Assembly: GCF_028748185.1 (NCBI RefSeq)
Contig: NZ_CP118164.1
Location: 5,667,814-5,731,813, forward strand
Direction of reading: 5' to 3'
Length of the DNA stretch: 64,000 nt
DNA from: Bremerella sp. P1
Lineage (GTDB): Bacteria; Planctomycetota; Planctomycetia; Pirellulales; Pirellulaceae
The notes below the pieces were generated by a model. That model saw nothing but the letters and a program-made list of their open reading frames with translations. It made no database searches and was not told the DNA's origin. Made by a program: the position numbers and the translations under genes. This document shows, one piece after another, positions 35,566 through 45,057 of the stretch (the first letter of the stretch is position 1; every line of letters starts with the position of its first letter).

Positions 35566-37578
35566 CTAGTTCAAACCGGAAGCCGACAAGTTCGACTTGC
35601 CCAGGCCTTCTTTGATGTCTGGCTTCAGGATATGGGACGGCATCTTGATGCGCGAGAACCACTTCGGATCAGGATGAATGTGCTTGAGCACGGCGGCTTG
35701 AATCGTTTCATCTTCTTCACTTTGGAAATTGCTAGGTGCTCCGCGTGCGTACTCGCTTTTGAAGACCACATCGTTGCCCGTCTTTAGCACGAAGCTATGG
35801 ATCCAGGGACGGAACTTTACTTTCTCGGTAGGACCGGTCGGACGACCACCAAAGGGTCGAGGTCTGGGAGGAAGGGTAATGCCACCAAGCGTCCGGGCCT
35901 TCTCGGTGTAGTACTCTTCTTCCTTTTCTTCTCCTTCCTTCACGCTGATGTCTAGCACGATGCTCGCGTTGTTGTTATTCACCCAGCCAACCTCTTGAAG
36001 CTTGGCATTGACGGCATCTTCGATCTGCCGCTGATCGTCGGCCGGTACATTGGCGAACTGATAATTCACGCGAACCGCACTTCCGGGTGACACCGCGTAC
36101 AGCGACTTGGGATCGACCGTTTCCGCCGAACGAATGGCTGCCTCGTGGGGCAACTTGGTGATGGTCAACTGGCTTGTTTGCTTATCGCCGAAACAGGCAA
36201 ACATACGACCGGCATAGATCTGCTTGGTCGAAGCCCGGGTGTTGTAGGTCCACAGGGGCAGGCCCTTCTCGATATCGTAGATGGTCTCCTTCAGTTTGAC
36301 GTAATCACCCAGCCAACTCAGCTCGCCGTCGCCTGTTTCCGACACAGGGATGGTCTTGAGATGCGAGCCGTCGTCCATGCTGTAGATGACTAACTTGTCC
36401 CACAACTTCACGGCAACTCGTTTCCCGTCAGGCGAAAGAGCGGCTCGTTCGACATTGGATTCCGGGGCGATACTTCCGACGATGTTGCCGTTGGTCGTGT
36501 CCAAAAAGCCGACATACTTCTCGGCAGGAAACGCCATGAGCTCGCCGGCCGGCGAAAAGCTGACGTGCAGCGAATGGCCCAGTTCGGCTTGTTGCACTGC
36601 TCGCGGCACCGATCCGCTCAGATCCCAGAACGTCAGCTTTTTATCCTTGGTGATGACGGCAAGTCGGTTATTGGGGAGGAACTCTGCCGAGACAAATTCC
36701 TTCCAGTCGCCGCCACCTACGGTGAACTCGTACAGGGGCGTGATCGTTTGGCCGTCGATGTTAAACAAGGCGAGATCATTACCGGTGTCCCATCCTTCGA
36801 TACGAACGGCTGCGAACATCGCGGCATTAGGAGCCATGGCGACAATGCGATAAGGGTTTTCAAACTCGGCAACCGGCGAGGTCTGCTGCGTGTTGGGATC
36901 CACAATGACGAAACGACCGTAGTTGTCGTCTGCCTTGCGGCCTTCCTGGTAAACGTTGAGAATCACCGTCGGTGTTCGACCGGCAATGCCCATGGCCATC
37001 TTGCCGAAGAAAGGCTTGGCCAACGAAACCGGGATGATCGAATCTTGCAGCGAGATCTCCGGCAACGCGACCGGCGCTTTCACCGACCAGAACTCTCGAC
37101 TGGGCGCAAGGTTCAATGGACGAGCGCCACCCGTGGTGACGTTCACCTTGTTAACCTTGCTGTTTCGGGCGGCTTGCAGCGGGTCGACTTTCGGAGTCGC
37201 TGGCATCGCCGCGGCCGGTTGACCACCGGCAAACGGATTTTCTGGCTGACCCCCAGCAAAAGGATTGTTGGGATCATTCTGGGCCGCTTCGGCTTTCAGA
37301 AACTCGTCGATAAATTTCTGGTCCTTCTCACTCAACTTGTCGAGCGGGACGGTGACGACTCGTCCATCCGCCTTAAGAATCTGCACCTGCTTGTCGTCGG
37401 CGAACTTCAGGGTTCCACCAATCTGAAAATTGCCGGTGCCGTCGACCCAGGTGCGCGTTTCGGCGTACTTCGATAACGCCCCTGTCGGCTCACCAGACCA
37501 CGCGATGGTCGGAAACGACACGCCGCAAATGGCTAGAATCAACGCATAGCGATGGAATAAGAAGCGGGCCGGATTCAT
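35566..37578 (-). CDS. Exported SLA1-homology (SHD1) domain protein with propeller-like body
   Basis: 670 residues from the ATG at 37578 (GAGG about 9 nt upstream; an ATG at 37587 overlaps that GAGG and a TTG at 37593 is also in frame). Signal peptide, cleavage near IAWSGEP. SHD1 domain at about 35-90 (RTWVDGTGNFQIGGTLKF, VTVPLDKLSEKDQKFIDEF), a small SH3-like fold frequent in planctomycete exported proteins. A repeat NPFAGGQPE/NPFAGGQPA follows, then beta-rich WD40-like stretches (NLALFNIDG-type blades, LAVITKDKKLTFWDLSG, RAALSPDGKRVAVKLWDKLVIYSMDDG). The C-terminus is a separate domain (about 500-660). Function unknown. Convergent with the PAS-AraC gene (6 nt apart). Confidence 0.82.
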   Translation of the reverse strand: MNPARFLFHRYALILAICGVSFPTIAWSGEPTGALSKYAETRTWVDGTGNFQIGGTLKFADDKQVQILKADGRVVTVPLDKLSEKDQKFIDEFLKAEAAQNDPNNPFAGGQPENPFAGGQPAAAMPATPKVDPLQAARNSKVNKVNVTTGGARPLNLAPSREFWSVKAPVALPEISLQDSIIPVSLAKPFFGKMAMGIAGRTPTVILNVYQEGRKADDNYGRFVIVDPNTQQTSPVAEFENPYRIVAMAPNAAMFAAVRIEGWDTGNDLALFNIDGQTITPLYEFTVGGGDWKEFVSAEFLPNNRLAVITKDKKLTFWDLSGSVPRAVQQAELGHSLHVSFSPAGELMAFPAEKYVGFLDTTNGNIVGSIAPESNVERAALSPDGKRVAVKLWDKLVIYSMDDGSHLKTIPVSETGDGELSWLGDYVKLKETIYDIEKGLPLWTYNTRASTKQIYAGRMFACFGDKQTSQLTITKLPHEAAIRSAETVDPKSLYAVSPGSAVRVNYQFANVPADDQRQIEDAVNAKLQEVGWVNNNNASIVLDISVKEGEEKEEEYYTEKARTLGGITLPPRPRPFGGRPTGPTEKVKFRPWIHSFVLKTGNDVVFKSEYARGAPSNFQSEEDETIQAAVLKHIHPDPKWFSRIKMPSHILKPDIKEGLGKSNLSASGLN

Positions 37579-37861
37579 TCCAAGCATCCTCAAATTGCAC
37601 AGGTAGGAAAAGAAAGAGGAAATGGCAAAGAGTCGAGAGCTAGTTTACCAGTTTGACATGCGGACTCTAGCAGATTCCCACACGAATATCTATTTGCCAA
37701 CTGGCTGTTGTGGGGGATTGGCCAGGGGTGGGCGAACTGCTGGTAAAGGCGTACTATTCAAGGAAGCGAGCTCTAAGGGCCCGTTTTCGTTAAATCTGTC
37801 GAAAGATTTGCCCCTGAGAGACCGATTTCGTTAGGACAGTAGTAAATTTCTCTTGCCAAAA

Positions 37862-37878
37862 GTGGACGAACCGTCCAC
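37862..37878. promoter_or_regulatory. Palindromic operator upstream of tetR-type gene (copy 1)
   Basis: Perfect palindrome GTGGACG-AAC-CGTCCAC (17 bp), 11 nt before the regulator start codon, preceded by GCCAAAA. The same 16-base block GCCAAAAGTGGACGAA recurs at 38636-38651. Typical placement for an autorepressing TetR site. Confidence 0.75.
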
Positions 37879-37889
37879 AATGATCCCAG

Positions 37890-38624
37890 ATGCCAGCACT
37901 AAGCCGTAAACAGCGAGAAATTCAGGACCGCGAAACGCAGATTCTATCCGTAGCACGCGAAATGCTGCTCAAAGATGGTTATCTGGGTCTCAGCATGGAT
38001 CGTATTGCCGAAGCGGTGGAGTACGGAAAAGGGACCGTTTACCGCCATTTTCCGAACAAAGAAGACATTATCTTGGCGCTGGCCGTGGAAACCCAGAAGA
38101 AACGCACCTCCCTGTTTCAAAGGGCATCGCTGTTTCGCGGGGCATCACGAGAGCGGCTCACGGCGGTAGCAGTTGCCTGTGAGTTGTTCGTGCGGCTTTA
38201 TCCGAGTCATTTCCATGTCGAACAGGTCGTAAGATTGTCGTCGATCTGGGAGAAAACCTCGGAAAAGCGACAGAATGTGATGCGTACGTGCGAGCAGGCC
38301 TGCATGGGAATCGTGGCCGGAATTGTCCGGGACGCCGTGGCTCAGGGAGATTTAACGCTGCCTGGCGAGATGACTCCCGAAGACATGGTATTCGGCATGT
38401 GGGCGATCAATTTCGGGTCGTTTTCGATCATGTCGACCAGCGGTGCCCTCGATGAAATCGGAATTGAAGACCCGACCCTGGCAATTCGCGGTTGCATTAA
38501 CCACATGTTGGACGGTTTCGGATGGAAAGCGCTATCGACCGAACACGACTACGAGGCTGTCTTTCACAAGGCCCTCACGGAGACCTTTGCCGATGAGCAT
38601 CAGCAACTACTCGCCCAGCAGTGA
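37890..38624 (+). CDS. TetR family transcriptional regulator
   Basis: 244 residues. N-terminal TetR helix-turn-helix (about 10-60; ILSVAREMLLKDGYLGLSMDRIAE, YGKGTVYRHFPNKEDII), then an all-helical ligand-binding domain. First gene of an apparent operon with an RND membrane-fusion protein and an RND pump, so it is probably their repressor, relieved by a pump substrate. Two matching palindromes, one before its own start and one at the start of the fusion-protein gene, are probable binding sites. Its 3' end overlaps the long form of the next gene by 32 nt. Confidence 0.92.
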   Translation: MPALSRKQREIQDRETQILSVAREMLLKDGYLGLSMDRIAEAVEYGKGTVYRHFPNKEDIILALAVETQKKRTSLFQRASLFRGASRERLTAVAVACELFVRLYPSHFHVEQVVRLSSIWEKTSEKRQNVMRTCEQACMGIVAGIVRDAVAQGDLTLPGEMTPEDMVFGMWAINFGSFSIMSTSGALDEIGIEDPTLAIRGCINHMLDGFGWKALSTEHDYEAVFHKALTETFADEHQQLLAQQ

Positions 38625-39927
38625 GTCTTTTTTTGGCCAAAAGTGGACGAAGCGTCAACTTTGGACGATTCGTGCTGCAATGGTGATCGGCATCAGTTTG
38701 TTGGTCATTGGCGTCGTCTCCTGGAACTACCCGTTTGCCAGTGCCGGACCGCTCCCCACGCCCCAGGCTCAGCCGCTGCCGGTCGAGGTCGTGCAGCTTG
38801 AGCAGCAAGGAAGCTACGCGGCCCAGCGTACCTACACCGGCGTCCTGGTCGCCGCCAAGACGAGCGAGCTGAGCTTCGAGCTGCCCGGCAAGATCACGCA
38901 CCTTTCGGTCGATGAAGGGGATCACGTTCAGGCCGGCGAAGAGCTGGCCGTGCTCGATAATCGTCACTTGAGCGCGCGGATCGCCCAGACCAAGGCCGAG
39001 CACGCCCAGCAACTGGCCATTCTAGAAGAACTGAAAGCCGGGCCGCGACGGGAAGTCATTGAAGCTGCCGAGGCTGAAGTTCGCCAATTGAATGCCGAGC
39101 TTCAGCTTCAATTGTCCAATAAGAAACGACGCGAACAGCTCATCGAGCGAAGCGCTATCTCGCGCGAGACCTTGGAAGATGCCGTCTTTGGTGCCGAGGC
39201 CGCCCAAGGCAGACTCGATGCGGCCAAGAGTCGCTTGGAGGAACTACGCAAGGGAACGCGTGTCGAGCAGATCGATGCACAGAAAGCCAGGGTCGCCGGT
39301 CTGCAAGCTCAGCTGGTGGACCTGGAACACGAACAACAAGACACGCGACTCGTTGCTCCCTTCTCAGGCACGATCGCGAAGCGGAACTTCGACGAAGGCG
39401 CCGTGATCAGCGCTGGTCAGTCCGTGTTTCGACTCGTACAGCACGAACCGCTCGAGGCCTGGTTTGGCTTGCCACCCGAAGCAGCGACGACCTTGTCGCT
39501 GGGGCATCCGTTGCCGGTAACGGTCAATGGGCAAACACGCCAGGCGAAAGTCACCGGGATTGTCCCCGAGCTCGATACGACAACCCGTACGCAGACCGTG
39601 GTACTGACGCTGGATGAAGAGGCTTCACGCGGATGGGTACCGGCTCAGGTTGCCCGCGTGGCAATGGTCAGCCAGCGCAGCGAAGAAGGCTTCTGGCTTC
39701 CCAATTCGGCACTGCTACAAGGATCGCGTGGCTTGTGGTCGGTGTACGTCGTGGACGAGGACGACCGCATCGCTCGCCGCCAGGTCGAAATCATTTATAG
39801 CGAAAGTGAGCGTTCGTTCGTGCGAGGCACGTTGACCGCCAGCGAGCAGGTCGTTGCCAGCGGTGTGAATCGCCTGGTGCCGGAAATGCACGTTCTCGTT
39901 CAGTCCACAAGTGAATCACACAATTGA
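38593..39927 (+). CDS. RND efflux membrane fusion (periplasmic adaptor) protein
   Basis: 444 residues from the ATG at 38593, which has GGAG about 10 nt upstream and gives a basic stretch (KWTKRQLWTIR) before the membrane anchor (MVIGISLLVIGVV). HlyD-type adaptor: lipoyl halves GKITHLSVDEGDHVQAGEELAVLD and LVAPFSGTIAKRNFDEGAVI, long coiled-coil hairpin between them (about 150-260), beta-barrel and membrane-proximal domain after. It bridges the RND pump to an outer-membrane channel, none of which is encoded here. An alternative ATG at 38680 would place the second operator copy (38643-38659) in a 55-nt intergenic gap instead of inside the coding region; it has no obvious ribosome-binding site. 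Confidence 0.88.
   Translation: MSISNYSPSSESFFGQKWTKRQLWTIRAAMVIGISLLVIGVVSWNYPFASAGPLPTPQAQPLPVEVVQLEQQGSYAAQRTYTGVLVAAKTSELSFELPGKITHLSVDEGDHVQAGEELAVLDNRHLSARIAQTKAEHAQQLAILEELKAGPRREVIEAAEAEVRQLNAELQLQLSNKKRREQLIERSAISRETLEDAVFGAEAAQGRLDAAKSRLEELRKGTRVEQIDAQKARVAGLQAQLVDLEHEQQDTRLVAPFSGTIAKRNFDEGAVISAGQSVFRLVQHEPLEAWFGLPPEAATTLSLGHPLPVTVNGQTRQAKVTGIVPELDTTTRTQTVVLTLDEEASRGWVPAQVARVAMVSQRSEEGFWLPNSALLQGSRGLWSVYVVDEDDRIARRQVEIIYSESERSFVRGTLTASEQVVASGVNRLVPEMHVLVQSTSESHN
38643..38659. promoter_or_regulatory. Imperfect palindromic operator (copy 2) at the start of the adaptor gene
   Basis: GTGGACG-AAG-CGTCAAC, one arm mismatch relative to copy 1. The surrounding 23 bases (38636-38658 against 37855-37877) differ at only two positions. 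It begins 12 nt after the TetR stop codon. Confidence 0.65.
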
Positions 39928-39935
39928 GCCAGTCT

Positions 39936-42900
39936 ATGTTCAACGCTTTTTATCGCGACAAACGGATGCTGGTCCTGACCATTGCGGTCATCATTGTGGC
40001 TGGCCTGTCCTCGTACTTTGTGCTTCCTCGTCTGGAAGATCCGACGCTCACGCCGCGCTTTGCCATCGTGACGACGTTGTTTCCGGGAGCCCGTGGCGAT
40101 CGCGTCGAGGTCCTGGTCACGGATCCCCTGGAAGAAGAGCTTCAAGAGATCGAAGAAATCAAAGAGATTCGCTCGACCAGCCGTGCCGGTGCTTCGTCGA
40201 TGGTGATCGAACTGCGCGACGATGTGTACGAGGTCGGTGAGATCTGGTCGCGGGTTCGCGACAAGCTTGACGACGCCCAGGTGACTTTCCCCGAGGGAGT
40301 CGGCGAGCCGGATATCGAGCTAATCACCACCAAAGCATACGCTTCGATCGTCGCGCTCAAGTGGACACAAGATACCGATCCCAGCTATGCCATCCTGCTG
40401 CGGCTGGCCGAGCAACTGGAAGATCGCCTCAGAGGTGTGCCAGGCACCGAAGATGTCGAGATGTTTGGTGAGCCGGAAGAAGAGATCTCGGTGGAAGTTC
40501 ATCCCGCGCAGCTGGCCAGTATTGGGCTCACCGCGGCGGACGTGGCCCAGCAGCTTTCCGCGAGCGATGCCAAACTGTCCGCCGGACAGATCCGCTCCTC
40601 GCAGTCCAACTTTCTGATGGAAGTCGATAGCGAATTGGATTCGATCAACCGTATTGCCGAAACGCCGGTGCAGTATGGGGCAGATGGAAAGTTCGTTCGC
40701 CTGGGCGACATTGCCACCGTCTCCAAAGGCATTGCCCAGCCACCTCGCCAGATGGCCATTGTCGACGATCAAGCGGCCGTCACGGTCGGAACTCTCGTGC
40801 GTAGCGACTACCGTCTCGACGTTTGGAATGCCGACGCGCAGCAAGTCATTAACGAGTTTGAGGCCGATCTGCCCAAAGGGGTCGAGCTGGCCCGCATGTT
40901 TGAGCAAAGCCCCTACGTCGAGGCCCGCCTGACCAACTTGCTGTGGAACCTGGCCATCGGCGGCGCGGCGGTGGTGAGCGTCATTTTCTTTCTCATGGGG
41001 TGGCGAAGTGCCATCGTGGTGGGCACCGCATTGCCGCTTTCGGCCTTCATGGTGCTCGCCGGCATGCGGTTCATGGAGATCCCCATGCACCAGATGTCGA
41101 TCACCGGGCTCATCATCGCGCTGGGCCTTCTGATCGACAACGCCATCGTGATGGTCGACGAAGTCAAGACGCGGATGGAAGAAGGAGACGGCGCAGGCCA
41201 TGCCGTTGCCAGCAGTACACGCCACCTGGCGATTCCGCTGTTGGGAAGTACTTTAACGACCGGCCTGGCGTTCGCCCCCATCGCATTGATGCCGGGCCCC
41301 GCCGGCGAATTCGTGGGCACGATCGCGATCAGCGTGATGCTCGCGATTGGCAGTTCGTTTCTGCTGGCGATGACCGTCACCCCAGCCTTGGCCGCTATGT
41401 TTGCCGACTGGAAGCACGATGGAGGTCGCCACTGGTGGACCATCGGGTTTGAAAGCCCCAAGCTGGCTGCTGCGTGGCGTAACACGCTCGATTTCCTATT
41501 CGCTCGGCCCCTGTTAAGCATCGGGCTGTCGGTGGTGTTGCCGCTGTTCGGCTTTGTTCAGGCAAGGCTTTTGCCAGAGCAGTTCTTTCCACCGGCCGAT
41601 CGAAATCAATTTCAGATCGAACTGGAATTGCCGCCGCAAGCTTCGATCTATCACACGGCGAAGACGGCGCGCAAGATCAGCCAGATTGCCAAGACACACC
41701 CCGAAGTCACGGGCGTCGATTGGATCCTGGGGGAAAGCGCTCCGTCGTTCTACTACAACATCGTGCGTCGTCGCGAGAACAACGCACCCTATGGTCAGGC
41801 GATCGTGCAGTTGAAATCGGCTGAAGGGGCCGCAGCAGTGATCAACACGCTGCAACGAGAGTTTGATCAGAGTGTGCCTGAGGCCCGCGTACTGGCCCGT
41901 CAGTTGGAGCAAGGTCCACCCTTTGATGCACCGGTTGAGCTTCAGCTATTTGGTCCTGACTTGCAGGTCCTCCGGCAGCTCGGCGAACGCGTTCGCGCGG
42001 AACTCGCACTGATTCCTGAGGTAACGCACACGCGCAGCGATCTGGGGGACGACCTTCCCAAGTTCGCTTTGGTGCTGGACGAAGAGAAGACCCGCTTGGC
42101 TGGGCTAAGCCATACACAGGTCGCCCAGCAGTTGGCGGCTTCCACCGAAGGGGCCTTGGGGGGCACGATCCTCGAAGAAACGGAAGAGCTGCCGGTGCGT
42201 GTACGCGTGCCAGAATCGTATCGAGCGAGCCTGGCCGATATCGCCTCGCTGGACTTGGTCGTCCCGGGTAATGTTGGCGAAGGAAAGCTGAATACCGTTC
42301 CGTTCTCCGCAGTCGGTTCCCTGGAACTGAAGCCAGAGATTTCGGCCGTCACGCGGCTGAACAACCTACGGATGAACGAGGTCAAAGCGTACGTCAAAGC
42401 AGGCGTGCTTCCCTCGGTCGTCTTGACCAAACTCGAAGACCGCCTCGCGGCTTCCGGTTTTGAATTCCCTGCCGGCTACCGCATGGGGCTGGGGGGCGAA
42501 GCCAATGGACGGAATCAGGCGGTCGGAAACTTGATGTCGAGCGTGGGCGTGCTCATGGTATTGATGGTCGCGACACTGGTCCTGTCGTTCAGCTCGTTCC
42601 GGGCTGCCTCGCTCATTGGTGGCGTCGGCTTCTTCTCGGTGGGCCTGGGTCTCGCGGCGCTATGGATCTTTGGCTATCCCTTCGGCTTCATGGCCATCGT
42701 CGGAACGATGGGGCTGGTCGGGATTGCGATTAACGACTCGATCGTGGTATTGGCCGCACTGCGGGATAATGAGAAAGCCAAGGCCGGCGATCCGATCGCT
42801 GTACGCGAAGTTGTGATGCGAGCGACCCGTCACGTCGTCGCAACAACGGCGACGACCGTGGTGGGCTTTCTGCCGCTGGTGTTGTCAGGCGGCGGATTCT

Positions 42901-43094
42901 GGCCACCCCTGGCCGTTTCGATCGCGGGCGGCGTGGTCGGTGCAACGATGTTGGCATTGACCTTCGTGCCAACGGCTCACATGGTGATGGCCAACCCCGC
43001 AGTGCTTCGACTGCCATGCAAACGGTCGAAGCGAGGCGAAACGAACGCGTCGCCTGAATGCTTTCAGCACGAGGGTGCGGCCGTCTACTCTTGA
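39936..43094 (+). CDS. RND family efflux transporter permease
   Basis: 1052 residues. AcrB-type proton/drug antiporter: N-terminal helix (MLVLTIAVIIVAGLSSYFVL), large periplasmic loop, helix bundle (SVIFFLMGWRSAIVVGTALPLS, LIIALGLLIDNAIVMVDEV, SMLTTGLAFAP-like segment), second loop from about 560, second bundle (LMVLMVATLVLSFSSF, GIAINDSIVVLAALRDNE, TTATTVVGFLPLVLSGG). Resembles heavy-metal/multidrug RND pumps of the short HAE3-like group by sequence feel only. The ATG at 39936 is preferred; a TTG at 39924 inside the adaptor stop codon is the alternative. Last gene of the TetR-adaptor-pump operon. Its stop codon overlaps the 3' end of the convergent phosphoesterase gene by 10 nt. Confidence 0.92.
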   Translation: MFNAFYRDKRMLVLTIAVIIVAGLSSYFVLPRLEDPTLTPRFAIVTTLFPGARGDRVEVLVTDPLEEELQEIEEIKEIRSTSRAGASSMVIELRDDVYEVGEIWSRVRDKLDDAQVTFPEGVGEPDIELITTKAYASIVALKWTQDTDPSYAILLRLAEQLEDRLRGVPGTEDVEMFGEPEEEISVEVHPAQLASIGLTAADVAQQLSASDAKLSAGQIRSSQSNFLMEVDSELDSINRIAETPVQYGADGKFVRLGDIATVSKGIAQPPRQMAIVDDQAAVTVGTLVRSDYRLDVWNADAQQVINEFEADLPKGVELARMFEQSPYVEARLTNLLWNLAIGGAAVVSVIFFLMGWRSAIVVGTALPLSAFMVLAGMRFMEIPMHQMSITGLIIALGLLIDNAIVMVDEVKTRMEEGDGAGHAVASSTRHLAIPLLGSTLTTGLAFAPIALMPGPAGEFVGTIAISVMLAIGSSFLLAMTVTPALAAMFADWKHDGGRHWWTIGFESPKLAAAWRNTLDFLFARPLLSIGLSVVLPLFGFVQARLLPEQFFPPADRNQFQIELELPPQASIYHTAKTARKISQIAKTHPEVTGVDWILGESAPSFYYNIVRRRENNAPYGQAIVQLKSAEGAAAVINTLQREFDQSVPEARVLARQLEQGPPFDAPVELQLFGPDLQVLRQLGERVRAELALIPEVTHTRSDLGDDLPKFALVLDEEKTRLAGLSHTQVAQQLAASTEGALGGTILEETEELPVRVRVPESYRASLADIASLDLVVPGNVGEGKLNTVPFSAVGSLELKPEISAVTRLNNLRMNEVKAYVKAGVLPSVVLTKLEDRLAASGFEFPAGYRMGLGGEANGRNQAVGNLMSSVGVLMVLMVATLVLSFSSFRAASLIGGVGFFSVGLGLAALWIFGYPFGFMAIVGTMGLVGIAINDSIVVLAALRDNEKAKAGDPIAVREVVMRATRHVVATTATTVVGFLPLVLSGGGFWPPLAVSIAGGVVGATMLALTFVPTAHMVMANPAVLRLPCKRSKRGETNASPECFQHEGAAVYS

Positions 43095-44977
43095 TCGCGG
43101 CCTGCTTTCTTTTCGATCACCATTTGATCGAACAAGCGGTTGTCGAGATCGTAGGCCTGAAACTCCAGCTTCGAACCGTTGATCCGTACCATCGCGTAAT
43201 GATGGCCGCGGCGGACGGTATTCATGAAGAAGGGACGCACCGGGCCTGGCGTTTCCAAGTGGCCGCCACCTCCGCCGGTGATCATGTAGATCGGTGCTCC
43301 CGTATCGACAGCCTTGTTCTGAAGAATCGGCCAGGTCCGTTCGTAGGAATGAATGTGCCCATTCCAGACGATGTCGACGTGATGCTTTTCATACAGTGGG
43401 ACTAACTGCCGCGCCTTGGTGTCGCCGCGGGTCCCCTTGTTTGTCTTCCATAAATTGCCGTAATCGTTCTCGTCCGAAGAGTACGGCGGGTGATGATGGC
43501 AAACAAACTTCCAGGTAGCGTCGGACTGGGCAAGTTCCTTTTCCAACCATTGGTACTGCTCGGACTCGGGATCGACGTTGCGATTCGTGTCGATCATGAA
43601 GAACTGGGCGTTGCCGAATCGATAGGTGTAGTAGTACTCGGGAGTTGGTAGCGAGACGTAGTCGTAATAGTACTGGGCGTTGCGTTCGTGATTCCCGAGC
43701 ACCGGGTAAAAGGGGACGTGGCGAATTAGCGGGTTCATGCTGGGAAAGAAGTGCTGTGTCCAGTGCGAATCATCCGGGCCGTTGGAAACCAGGTCACCTG
43801 GGTGAAGCAAAAAGCTCGGACGCTGTTCCCAGGCAAAGCCAGCTAACTTTCCACTCACAGCCGGATTCCCCTGGGTGTCGCTGATCACGGCAAACGCGAA
43901 CGGTGTCTCTTCCTTCACCGCTGTCTGAAAAGTGGCGACCTCGCTGCGCAGTGGCTCTTCCTCTTCCGACAAACGTGTTTCGGTGCGATAGAAGTACTGC
44001 GTCTCGGGCAGAAGGTTCTCGATGCGGATCTCATGAATCGTCTTCAGGTCACTCACATCGATCCGCTGCGAGCAGTCGGCCGTCTCACCGTAGCAGAGCG
44101 TGCCCATGGCAGGGCGATTCGATCGCCACATGACGGTCATGGTGGTTTGCGTGCCGAACTGCAGGTAAGGGTCGATGACGAAGTCGAGCGGATCATGAAT
44201 CGCAACCGGCGGAAGCTTCGCCAGGTCGGCATTGTGCTCGTAATCGTGCTCGACCCAGGCCTTCTTCGCAGCCAGATCGTACAGCACGATATCGCGAATT
44301 CGTCCCCGATGCCCATGGAACTCGTTGTCATCCCGGTAGGCTCCGAGCATAAACGGGGCTTTGCTCGGGTAATGAATCGGGCCGGACTGAGCGGTACTCT
44401 CGGCATCCAGCTTTCCATTGACATAGATCTGCATCGTCTTGCCATCGTAAACGGCGACCACGTGATACAGTTTGCCAGCTTCGTACTTGGTGCTCCCCTT
44501 CAGGTAGGTCAGGCTACCAGGGCCGTTCTCGCCGCGCAGGGCGAAGGTGAACGTCGTTTGATCGTAGCCCAACAGCCAGCCGGCCTCGTGGGAGCCGTTA
44601 TCCTGGATCACGCCGACCAGGCCACCCCATTTTTCAGGACGGTCGACGGAAACAACGGCCGACACCGTAAGGGCTTCGCCTGGCAGAAAGGCCGCGACCT
44701 GGTTGTGATCGTCGGCCAGGACGATGCCCGAGCGATCGCCCGGCAGGAAGATGGCCTCTTCGTACTTCTCCCCAATGATCTGATGCTTGCCAAGTACGGT
44801 CCCATTGGGTCCGCGACGAGCGCGAAGCGTGGTAGTTTCCCCCTCTGTCGCGATCCCTTGCGAATCGAACCGCCAGCGAGCCAACGGGTCGGGGCCTTCA
44901 TGTGCCAGGCAGAAAGAGGGCGCGGTCGCTAGTATTGCGGCGGACATCAGGAAAGTGCGTTGGATCAAACTCGTCAT
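43085..44977 (-). CDS. Exported LamG-like/purple-acid-phosphatase-like metallophosphoesterase
   Basis: 630 residues. The ATG at 44977 was chosen because it starts a signal peptide (MTSLIQRTFLMSAAILATAP, cleavage near CLAHEGP); the upstream in-frame extension looks non-coding. LamG/concanavalin-type domain at about 30-230 (GDRSGIVLADDHNQV, LYHVVAVYDGKTMQIYVNGK), fibronectin-like purple acid phosphatase N-domain at about 250-340 (TVMWRSNRPAMGTLCYG, LLPETQYFYR), then the metallophosphoesterase at about 355-600 (AVISDTQ, HPGDLVSNG, LGNHE, CHHHPPYSS, NGHIHSYERT). The metal-ligand motifs are mostly present, but GDLVSNG lacks the GDxxY tyrosine of true purple acid phosphatases. It likely hydrolyses phosphate esters outside the cytoplasm. 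Confidence 0.87.
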   Translation of the reverse strand: MTSLIQRTFLMSAAILATAPSFCLAHEGPDPLARWRFDSQGIATEGETTTLRARRGPNGTVLGKHQIIGEKYEEAIFLPGDRSGIVLADDHNQVAAFLPGEALTVSAVVSVDRPEKWGGLVGVIQDNGSHEAGWLLGYDQTTFTFALRGENGPGSLTYLKGSTKYEAGKLYHVVAVYDGKTMQIYVNGKLDAESTAQSGPIHYPSKAPFMLGAYRDDNEFHGHRGRIRDIVLYDLAAKKAWVEHDYEHNADLAKLPPVAIHDPLDFVIDPYLQFGTQTTMTVMWRSNRPAMGTLCYGETADCSQRIDVSDLKTIHEIRIENLLPETQYFYRTETRLSEEEEPLRSEVATFQTAVKEETPFAFAVISDTQGNPAVSGKLAGFAWEQRPSFLLHPGDLVSNGPDDSHWTQHFFPSMNPLIRHVPFYPVLGNHERNAQYYYDYVSLPTPEYYYTYRFGNAQFFMIDTNRNVDPESEQYQWLEKELAQSDATWKFVCHHHPPYSSDENDYGNLWKTNKGTRGDTKARQLVPLYEKHHVDIVWNGHIHSYERTWPILQNKAVDTGAPIYMITGGGGGHLETPGPVRPFFMNTVRRGHHYAMVRINGSKLEFQAYDLDNRLFDQMVIEKKAGRDQE

Positions 44978-45057
44978 GGCAAGGTTCAAATGGGACTGAG
45001 GATAGATGGCCGGTCGATCAGGTTGACGATGGTTCCAGCGGTGAGACGGGGGCGGTG

